Assembly (NCBI RefSeq): GCF_004011695.2
Contig: NC_082407.1
Location: forward strand, 558,001 to 622,000
Direction of reading: 5' to 3'
Length of the DNA stretch: 64,000 nt
Source: Ascochyta rabiei
Lineage: Eukaryota > Ascomycota > Dothideomycetes > Pleosporales > Didymellaceae
Shown: positions 56,188-64,000 of the stretch, in pieces
How the letters are laid out: each line of letters begins with the position of its first letter
Numbering within the stretch: position 1 is the stretch's first letter
Translations under genes and position numbers: made by a program
Notes under the pieces: generated by a model
Databases searched by the model: none
What the model was told of the DNA's origin: nothing
What the model saw: only the letters and a program-made list of their open reading frames with translations

Positions 56188-56953
56188 ATGCAGTCGCTTC
56201 ACAGGACAGCAGTGACTGCCGCCCGGACGGGCCGAACCACTCTCTCGCGCCAGACGCGCCGCTATGCTCACGACGAGCACGCCCACGGCCATGCGGCCCC
56301 CGCAAACGAATCCTTGGGCGTACGTCTACCCACCCATTGCCCTCGCACGACGCGCTCCGCAGCGCTGCTGGCCCCGAATGCACATGAGAGAGCCATTGCT
56401 GACTCAACTGACCCATAGCGCGGATTTTTCTGGTCGGTTGTCTGGATCCCCGCCGGCTTGGGCCTGTATGCCATTTCCAAGAACTCGGACAGCGACCAAC
56501 CCATCCTCACCCGCATCATGAGCAAGTACGCCGAGGCCGAGGAGAAGCGCACAAAGAGGAACGACATCCACACGCGCATGATTGAGCAGGCTGGCGAGGA
56601 CCGTGTTTTGTTCATGAACGCCAAGCCTCAGGAATACGTGGACATGAGGTTTCCTGAGTATGTTTGAGTGTGGCAGTCGTACTTTCACCTGTCAAAGCCG
56701 CACAACCAAGCCTCGCCGGCGAATTGGGAACGCATGGAGAGCACAGCTGACGCAGCCCAGGATCATGAACAACGGCTCCCCTTACAACGTCCCCGCCGGC
56801 AGCCAAGTGCCGATGACGTCCGTGATCGAAAAGTACAAGAAGATTGCGTACGAGGACAACGAGCGCAAGCTCGAGGCGCTCGCCAACGACGAGATCAAGA
56901 GCGAGCAGCCCTTCAGCAAGAACCACCTGAGGAAGTCACCTTACACCGTCTGA
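56188..56953 (+). CDS. NADH-ubiquinone oxidoreductase 17.8 kDa-type subunit (complex I), three exons
   Basis: Exons are 56188-56319, 56419-56657 and 56761-56953, introns 99 and 103 bp, all phases consistent; 187 aa. The N-terminus MQSLHRTAVTAARTGRTTLS is a basic mitochondrial presequence, followed by a His-rich segment (HDEHAHGHAAPANE). A single membrane helix RGFFWSVVWIPAGLGLYAIS opens exon 2. Exon 2 continues with RTKRNDIHTRMIEQAGEDRV and FPE joins INNGSP-like sequence read as IMNNGSPYNVPAGSQVPMTS in exon 3. This organisation matches the accessory 17.8 kDa subunit of Neurospora complex I in the inner mitochondrial membrane. No single frame shows the gene completely because each exon lies in a different frame. 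Confidence 0.85.
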
Positions 56954-57164
56954 GCGTGGAGAAGGAAATGCATGGATGTGTATATACTAAGGAATGATAT
57001 CCGTTTCGTTTGTCTCCTCTACCTTTTCCATCTCCATAGCGACCGTGTGCCGTCTCTCCTCCTCCTCCTCCTCCTCCTCCTCCTCCTCCTCCTCCTCCTC
57101 CTCCTCCTCCTTCTCCTCCTCCTCTATCCTCTGTTGCTTGCTACCCCAGCTCCACACCCCATCG
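56954..57164. other. Trinucleotide-rich 3' region
   Basis: 3' side of the complex I gene, dominated by the TCC microsatellite. Confidence 0.5.
57056..57123. repeat. TCC trinucleotide microsatellite
   Basis: About 22 TCC units with one TTC interruption. It produces poly-Leu and poly-Glu frames that are not genes. Confidence 0.95.
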
Positions 57165-57620
57165 CTATGAACCACTTTTCCGCGGAAAAAACACTCTCCA
57201 GCCGTCGCCCGTCCTGTCTCCTTTCCTTCCCTCTCCTCCCCTCCTCTCACCTGATCCATCTACATGGCCTCCCCTCACTGCCTTGGCCAGCACCGTCTTC
57301 ACGCCAGACCTCTGTGCTTGTGGAGTCTTTGCGTTTTCTTTGTCTTTTTCCTTTTCTTTTCCTTTTTCCGGCGCCAGACAGGCGAGAGAGGCGAGAGAGG
57401 TCGTTGAGGTTGTCGATGCTCGCCGCTGGAGTGCCGTCGGCTGGGGCGTATCGTGTGCTGGTGTGCTTAGTAGTGTCGTCTGTGTCGTACTCTGCTGGGT
57501 CTCACTTCGCACACGCAAACGAGGTTCAGAGCGCGGACCGCGTGCAAGGAAAGGGTAGGAGACTGTGTATTCGCCTGGCACGCCGTTTTGGGCTAGCAGG
57601 GAGGTGCGGGTGCGGTCCAT
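57165..57620 (-). CDS. Uncertain hypothetical protein, 151 aa, low complexity
   Basis: The frame starts MDRTRTSLLAQNGVPGEYTV and becomes Ser/Thr-rich (RRASTTSTTSLASLACLA), then Lys/Glu-rich (PEKGKEKEKDKENAKTPQAQ) and ends in a basic tail. The first 40 residues look like ordinary protein and the composition is that of a disordered fungal protein, but no domain is seen and the region is repeat-rich. Possible, not proven. Confidence 0.3.
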   Translation of the reverse strand: MDRTRTSLLAQNGVPGEYTVSYPFLARGPRSEPRLRVRSETQQSTTQTTLLSTPAHDTPQPTALQRRASTTSTTSLASLACLAPEKGKEKEKDKENAKTPQAQRSGVKTVLAKAVRGGHVDGSGERRGGEGRKGDRTGDGWRVFFPRKSGS

Positions 57621-59188
57621 GCTGGAGGTGGGTGGGTTGTTGGAGTGTGGTGGGTCGATTGGTTGGTTGGGTTGGGTGGAGGGAGTGGGTGCAGTGGATG
57701 GAGAATCGATACACGGCTTGGAGATGTATAGTATGATATGTTGTGCTGTAGCCTGATGCCTCACAGATGTGCTCTTACGGTGTTTTCTATCCCCAGGTGC
57801 ATCTTCAGGCACCAAGCACTCGTCAGCTCGCGTTAGCTACTACCCTACCCCAGACACACCAGCATGAAGAGCAAATAACCAAATGCCAGAACACCTGCAG
57901 TGTCTCCCCAGGCTGCCGAATATCTGGTCGTGCGATTGGCAGCTCACTATGCTACCTCTCGTTGTGGCATCAGGCAGCTGTGTACTTGCGTAATGCTGTT
58001 CTGTCGTCACGCTGGGCAGGGTGAAGCAACGCAGGGTGAGAAGAAAATGCGGTGATGGTGGTCAGCAATGCACATCTTGCACCAGGAACTCAGGATGCTG
58101 CATTGTAGCGAGTCGCGATGTCAACCCAGCCAGGATGGGCGTTTATCAATGCAGAGTCACATGCCCGATGGAGTTGTACTTTACTGTGCTGTGCTGTGCT
58201 GTGCTGTCTGTCTGTGTTTGCAAGCCCCAGCGATGATGTCGATGTCGTCACGGAAATCCATCTCAACATTTTTTTTAATGCAGTGCCTACTTCACTGGCT
58301 TGCTCGGGCAGCCAAACCTATATCTCGCCAACATCGCCATCCTCCACTCCAGCGACGGAGCTGTTCTAAAGACGCGCGCATGTTCTCCACGCCCTCGTTT
58401 CACTTGCCTCCAGCGACGAACCCTGGGCAGTGAGCAGCGCTTCCACGCCCGAAACGGGTCGTTGTTTCACGGCCTGCATACGCGCCGGGGCTCTGCGATG
58501 TCTGTTGAGCAAGCACTCGCACTCGCACTCGCACTGGGTGATGGTGCTGGTAGGTCAGCGGCGAGGAGTTGCGATGGTGCGCTGGAGGCAGGCGCGCTGC
58601 GAAGGTGGCCAGGCGCACACGTCACTGCGCGAGGGCTGGTTGCTGGTTGCTGGCTGCTGGCTCCTGGCTGCTGGCTGGTTGCTGGGGTTGCGCCCCGCTG
58701 CTCGACGCTGATTGGCCGCACGCCGAGCATCACCTCGAGATGGAAGTGAAGAATCAAGATGAAGGCGTGTAGGGGGAGAGCAATGAGGCGCTCAATCTGG
58801 TGCAGCTCTGCGCGTCGACTGATCACGAAGCACTGATGACAGCCTGGATAGCCTGGACAGCAGCAGCAACAGCAGCAACAGCAGCGACAGCGTACTTGTT
58901 GCGACCATGTCAATGAAGAGACGAATTCACCAGCAGCAGAGTATGTACAGCTCGCACTAGCGCGTCGCTGGCAAGCAAGGTACGTCGCGGTAGCAATGTT
59001 CAACAAAGTCTCACTTTTCGGTGCAGAGGGATGTTCCTCGCAGGGCTGCTGTCTCAGCAACGCATTGCTTCTTGCGGTCCTTGGAATCTATCGAGTCGCA
59101 TGCCTTCCTTCCTTTCTTTCTGGCAGCGCACCTTTCTGCTTCGCCCCCCCTCCGAGTCGACATGTTCTTCATACTCACGCAGCTTCAG
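57621..59188. other. Repeat-rich intergenic region upstream of the She3-like gene
   Basis: Contains GTGGGT-rich DNA (57620-57700), CTGTG units (58183-58206), CTGGTTG/CTGGCTG units (58627-58690) and a CAG/CAA tract (58858-58885). No gene is supported. Confidence 0.45.
58627..58690. repeat. Degenerate CTGGTTG/CTGGCTG tandem repeat
   Basis: About nine 7-bp units with substitutions. Confidence 0.75.
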
Positions 59189-60530
59189 ATGTCGACCGAC
59201 GACGATCGCCAGACGAAGCGGCGGCCGTTCAACTTGGCCGCTGTCAAGAGGCAGGGACGAACCCCTGGCACGGCGCCAGCACTAAGCCAGATCGGTGAGT
59301 AAGCGGCTTTCCCCCCCAAACACAACGGCGCACGCATCACCCGTCATCTTGGCTCTTAGCCCTTAGCTGCGCATAAACAGCTCTTATCCCGACTGCACCT
59401 GCCTCGTTCTGCGCGCTCCCGTCTCCGCAGAGCCCGCTGATAGAGACGAGAAGAGACGAGACGAGACGAGAAGAGAAGAGCTGAGCTTCGATGCTGACAT
59501 CTGCGTCGGACCCTCAGCACCGCAGCTTCCCGAGCTTAATTTCCGCGTTGTCGCCCAGTACAGGAGTGACATGAACGGCGCCGTGAGACACGCAGACGAC
59601 GCCCACCGCACCGCCCCCATGTCCCACACCTCCCACCGCAACTTTTCTGGACCGCTGGCCGTCGAAAGCCCCAACATGGCCGCTGCACCCGTCTCGCCCG
59701 TCTCGCCGGGCAACTGGAACCGGCCGAACCCTCACAGCAACCCGCAGAGCACGCCGACCAACTCCAAGACGTCACAGTACATCGACAAGATCACCTCGGA
59801 GAACGACCGCTTGCGACGAGAGCTGCGCGCCGAGAAGCTTGCACGTGAGGACGAGGCCACGCGCATCTCGGCCGCCAAGTCAAAGGCCGAAGACTCACGC
59901 GCAGAGCTACAGCACCTGCAGGTGCTTGCTGAGACCAACGCACGAGCAATCGAGCGGAAAGACCGCAAGCTGGACGAGATGAAGGCCATGCTCGACGCCG
60001 AGGTGCAGAGACGGAAAGCGGCCGAGCAGCGGGCAGAAGAAGCACTCAAGATGCTGGGCGACACCCGCTCAGAAACACAGCGCCAGCTCGCGGCTGCCTA
60101 CGAAATGAAGCACATGGCCGACACCCAGCTCGACACGGCCCGAGACGGCTTCAAGCGCATGACCGAGGGTTACGAGAAGAAGATCAAGCACATCAGCGAG
60201 AGCATGAACGAACTGCGGAAGCAGCGCATCCAAGACGCCGATAAGATCAAGCGGCAAGCCGTTGTCAGCGACCAGCTACACCACGAAATGTCGCGGACCA
60301 CACGAACCGAAGGCGCCCTGACCGACATGATGGCCGCCTACAAGAAGGAACACCGAATAGAGATGGACCACTTGGTCCAGGAAGCACAAAGACTCAAAGC
60401 CGCTCTTCCCGCCAAAGAGCGCGCAGCGGACCAGTTGGTGCACTCGATGGAAGAGACACGAGACAAGATGCGCTGGGTCATCACGCAGCAGCAGCGTCAA
60501 CAAGAGCAGCGACAACAAGGGTACAGATAG
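59189..60530 (+). CDS. She3-like coiled-coil protein (SWI5-dependent HO expression protein 3 family), two exons
   Basis: Exons are 59189-59294 and 59431-60530; the 136-bp intron (GTGAGT to CCGCAG) joins SQI to EPADRDEKRRDETRREELSF in phase; 401 aa. After MSTDDDRQTKRRPFNLAAVK and a disordered linker the conserved region begins at KTSQYIDKITSENDRLRREL and is an almost uninterrupted coiled coil (RKDRKLDEMKAMLDAEVQRR, MLGDTRSETQRQLAAAYEMK, DADKIKRQAVVSDQLHHEMS) to the end. Filamentous fungi annotate this family after yeast She3, the adaptor linking myosin to mRNA. Whether the filamentous protein carries RNA is not known from sequence. A GACGAG-type repeat inside exon 2 encodes the charged stretch. 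An ATG at 59162 would add nine hydrophobic residues; I prefer 59189. Confidence 0.82.
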
Positions 60531-61460
60531 GCTGCGTCTCCGAGCTCGTCGTTGCACCTGCCAAATGAAGAGAACACGAAGAAGCCTGTTGATGCAAAAG
60601 ATGCGTCCTGGGCGCGGTTCTTCACAGCCAAGCGGCGGCATCAACATCAAGGCAGATAGCCTGCACCCCACCGACACACGAAACGACTGTCATGACACAT
60701 TTTGCATTAGAAATTGGGTCCGGACGAGATCCTGGGCAGGCGTTTACAGCATTGGGTGCGACGCATGGCGCTTTCTTGGCACCGATCAGGTTATGACTGG
60801 AGTTGAATGGCATGTTCCTTCCTTGATTACTTCGAGCACATGGTATTTGGGTCCAGTGAGATACCCGCGAACGCGCGCATGCGTTGTTTTATCCAGCCTA
60901 TTCATTGCTCATTGTGCTTGCTGTTCTTTGTGAGTGTTTTTTGTGCTGAGACTCAGATCTAGGCGCTCAGTCCCACAATAATCTTGTGCCTGGCTCTGGA
61001 GGGTGACTAAGCAGGGAAAGAACACAAAGGGACACTTTTGTCACTTCTCGGTCTCGTGACGTGCAGCATCCACTTCAGTATCTTCGCCACAGTATGATCA
61101 AAGACTCTCTCCGTCCAGGCACAGCATCTACTCGACCACATCAGAGCAAGTCGCAAAGTGGAGGGTCTGGGTGAATCATTCGTCTACTGTATCGTACAGG
61201 TCCAACTTTTAATCGTAAGCAAGCGCTGCCCCTGATGTTGCCACATCTTAACTCCAATCCAGTAAATGCAAACAATGTTCCGCCCGGGCTGAAACGCAGC
61301 AGATCCTTCAAACCATAACCAATATTCGCCGCTGGATCCGAAGTCAAGAGAAACCCGAGTATGAGAGAGCGCCTGGTGTCCATTCGAACACTAGTCGACG
61401 AATCAGCGAAACGTCACAAACTACTCTGCAGTCCATGCGTACCGGAAGAAGATGGTCGTT
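60531..61460. other. 3' region between two genes, nothing recognised
   Basis: 3' side of the She3-like gene and 3' side of the small Cys-rich gene, which converge here. Confidence 0.5.
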
Positions 61461-61687
61461 CTAGTTGACCGGTGTGCCGCACTGCGGACAGCATTTTCCG
61501 GGAATGACCCATACGGTGTCTCCACGTTCCAGGCAAGCGGGGCAGCGACGTCCAGGAACCTGACACGGTCAATACAAGTGCTAAGCAATCGCAACACAGA
61601 AGGACGACATACCGGCATGGTGGTGATGCCTTCGATTTCGTAGATGCACGGGATAGCGAACCTGTCGATGGAAGAGCGCAGGCACAT
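61461..61687 (-). CDS. 57-aa Cys-rich, zinc-ribbon-like small protein, two exons
   Basis: Exons are 61613-61687 and 61461-61559; the 53-bp intron (GTATGT to GTGTCAG, TTGAC branch) keeps phase. The product starts MCLRSSIDRFAIPCIYEIEG; exon 2 reads VPGRRCPACLERGDTVWVIP and ends GKCCPQCGTPVN. The pair CPAC...CPQC with about 16 residues between is the spacing of a zinc ribbon. It is too small to appear as one frame. The frame is also open a little upstream of the ATG (TSTNWTA) to a CTTAG acceptor, so a 5' exon may exist. No function is known to me; small zinc-ribbon proteins often bind nucleic acid or protein partners. Confidence 0.55.
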
Positions 61688-63248
61688 TGCAGTCCAGTTC
61701 GTGGAGGTTGGGCCCGATATCTAAGTCGGCAAGTAAGGGCAGTTGCGTTTGTGGATGAGAGAGTTAACGCTAGCGAGCGGAGTGAAGCTTGTTGATGGAA
61801 TATCGGCGTGAGGGAGGACGATACTTTATACGTACAACAGCCGCCTTCCAGACAGCAATACGGTAACGGCTGCTATCGCTAATCTGGCTCTGCACCCTGC
61901 AGCGCACACGCTTGTGGCGCCTTACCCTGATGCACAATATCGGGGTTGAGAAGTCATTTCCTCATGTACCTCCACTATGCGAAGGAGGAGGATCATTGTG
62001 TACCGTTCTCCCAAGTACCGGGGATGTTTGCACCTTCTGGTCCCACTATCTCGCATGGAATGTGTGGCCGGATATATGTCAACAGATCCCGTCAACACGT
62101 GAAAGTGGACAGTTGCTTTTTCTCCTTCCAAAACGCTCCGGCATCTGACCGATGCCTGCAGTGGAGCATTCGAGATTGACAGGGGTGTCTTTGCGTTTCC
62201 CGGTCCACGGAGCATGCAGCCGGCGCATTCTCACATCTTCGCTGCTACCTCCAAAAGCCTTTGTCGGCCAAACTTAATAACACAACCGCACGGTAGACAC
62301 ATGACCTGAACCCTCCCAAGTCTCGGTGTACGATCGAACACAGCCATCGCAGTAGATGTCCGTCTCACAGTAGGACCATCGCGCTCGCTCGTCGCACGGC
62401 TGCAGATCACCCCAAGCCTCATCTGGATTGGCCTGCGGAAGCTAGAGGGCAGCAAGGCTGCAAAGTCGACGAAGAGATCTATCGTTTTCTCGGAGTTGAC
62501 GCTAATGCAGCCACCACACTACGCGCGCGACGATTACTCCCTGCAAACACCATGCAAGCACACACGAGCCCCTTCATCCATTCAATCGACTAGCCACTGC
62601 CTCGAACGCATTCCTTTGCCGCCGAGCAGGAAACCCCCCTCTACACATACAAATTCAGACTGCTGTGCAAGTCCTCTACCGTCTGCAGTGGCCCCTTTCG
62701 CCAGATCTGGCACATGTGCACGACTGTATCACAGGCTACTCTGGTCACGTACCATACACTCACACTGTGTACAGTGGTGCCTATTGGATTCTGCCAAGTC
62801 GCTCTACCCCGGCTGATCCGCACAAGAGGAACTCGTCATTTCTGCCATTCTTGGGTGCATGCGCGAGTCATTGCCCACATCCCCACTACAGCGCATAAAC
62901 GGTTTGCAATGAACGTTTGCGTACGATCAGACATCAGGTGCCTGACCTTGCTAGTGCTGTTAGCGCTGCGGGGGTCAGCTTCCGGCTCCGCGAGTAGACC
63001 ATCCGCCTTCCCCTAGGCAAGGCTACGATCGATACGATGAAACGATGGAATGCATGTAGACTTGCGGTACAAGGCGGGAGCGGCGACTAAGACCGCAAGG
63101 GTGCCATCTTGGAAGAGGAGTTACTATTCTGATCCTGCGTCTGCCAATTTGCAACATGGCAACCATCCGCGAATAACATCTTCCAGCTCCTGAAGCGGAC
63201 CGGTACTCGCAACTGACGTTGTGGAACTCAGTGATCCTTACCACGATC
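61688..63248. other. Intergenic with uncertain coding-like runs
   Basis: A stretch at 62155-62300 reads GAFEIDRGVFAFPGPRSMQP on the + strand, but I cannot place it in a gene. No repeat or RNA is recognised. A TATAAAG word on the minus strand near 61825-61832 could serve the small Cys-rich gene. Confidence 0.35.
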
Positions 63249-63673
63249 ATGGCAGTATCAAGCTCGACGTGCATAGCCAACCTGGTTTTCCTCAGCCTTG
63301 CAGCTGGCACCGCGGCCTATGAGCCGGCCAGGACAGTCGGGTCCTTGCAGGGCTTCACAACAAACACAACGGTGCCACAGACAACGACAACCTTGACGGG
63401 CCGATTGTTTGTTGGTCTTCCAGTATCCGTAATCAGGACAAATATACCGCTCTTCTCTCTTCTGGCCAGTCGGACGCCGACGCATCGATTTGGATGTGCC
63501 ATACTCTCGGATTCACTGCTTGGTCAGCCCGGATTCCATCGGCGTGTGTTGACTTACCGGGCTCGTGGAAGGTTGTATCGAAGAAACAGCGAATGAGCAG
63601 CAGCCGTGGGCTGGTTGCACTGTGCGATTTGCCTTGCAAACAACGTGGCGTTATCCTTTGTCGGACTAGTTAA
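63249..63673 (+). CDS. Candidate small secreted protein, two exons
   Basis: Proposed exons are 63249-63371 and 63437-63673 with a 65-bp GTGCCA...ATCAG intron; phases agree and give 119 aa. MAVSSSTCIANLVFLSLAAG is a good signal peptide. Exon 2 reads DKYTALLSSGQSDADASIWM, ARIPSACVDLPGSWKVVSKK and ends with a Cys-containing tail (ALCDLPCKQRGVILCRTS), five Cys after the signal. If the intron is not used the frame runs on to 63596 as a Thr/Arg-rich sequence, which looks less like protein. No family is recognised. Confidence 0.4.
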
Positions 63674-64000
63674 AGCAAGGGCATCTCCGTTTGCCAGACC
63701 CTCTCTGGTACCCAAGATGTATACCTCTCACCCATCCACCTGTTTGACGAGAAGCGTTGGCTATGATGGCATCCCCACCTCGGGATACCGGATCAATCCT
63801 CAGCTAGCTAAATATCAATCTCCCCTACTTGATCGGACCGACTGCGAAGTTGGAGCAACGTTACATGTTCAGAGCAACTGTCGGTGTGCGTAGTGGCTAC
63901 GAAAACAGAACTGCACTTTGTCACTGCCAGGATACGACGCACATACAGAGAACTGACGGCATACGCAAAGCATGCCGTAGGCCTCTACTGATGAGAAGCG
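63674..64000. other. Right end of window, nothing recognised
   Basis: No gene-like frame or repeat is seen up to the window edge. Confidence 0.5.

Noticed and set aside
56972..57736. 254-codon frame starting in the TCC repeat
   Set aside because: Its first part is poly-Leu from the microsatellite and the rest has no protein-like pattern.

Overview
The window is nuclear DNA of a filamentous ascomycete, most likely a dothideomycete of the Pleosporales type (inference). The reasons are short GT-AG introns (about 46-141 bp, often with CTAAC or CTGAC branch sites), fungus-specific families (Zn2Cys6 regulator, CFEM/Pth11-like receptor, DHA1 transporter, HET-type fragment, She3-like coiled coil), and transposons whose reading frames are riddled with TAA/TAG and with C-to-T/G-to-A changes at catalytic codons, as expected of repeat-induced point mutation (RIP).

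Layout. 1-5993 is an AT-rich repeat block: a RIP-destroyed Ty1/Copia element, three fold-back palindromes of about 320 bp, a 66-bp-period satellite in two blocks, and a fragment of a Fot1/pogo transposase. 6307-6870 encodes a small secreted protein at the edge of this block. 7089-10341 holds decayed genes (a glucose-6-phosphate 1-epimerase-like gene, a GH43 glycosidase, an unrecognised relic) and a 41-bp inverted repeat. 10868-17604 is ordinary gene space: a frameshifted short-chain dehydrogenase, an MFS drug/H+ antiporter, a class I glutamine amidotransferase and a threonine aldolase. 17605-24901 is gene-poor but contains a six-exon CFEM/Pth11-like receptor that reconstructs completely, and a cytochrome P450 pseudogene. 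An NADP-type alcohol dehydrogenase and a 140-aa unknown protein follow.

27967-33282 is a nested transposon: a Mutator-like element (MULE) with 44-bp perfect terminal inverted repeats and a 9-bp target duplication, carrying a complete 1.86-kb Fot1/pogo-like element with its own TIRs and TA duplication. Both transposases have lost catalytic residues by RIP-type changes.

34298-64000 is mainly housekeeping and regulatory: a CorA-like membrane protein, a HET-type C-terminal relic, a 36-aa membrane microprotein candidate, tRNA-dihydrouridine synthase 2, the Fe-S targeting factor Cia2, a large Zn2Cys6 regulator, an F-box gene with one in-frame stop, a complex I subunit, a She3-like coiled-coil protein, a 57-aa Cys-rich zinc-ribbon-like protein and a second small secreted-protein candidate. 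These genes do not form one pathway. Fungal genes are not in operons, and neighbours here look functionally independent. Long stretches between 43 and 46 kb, 49 and 52.7 kb, and 57.6 and 59.1 kb show no gene I can support.
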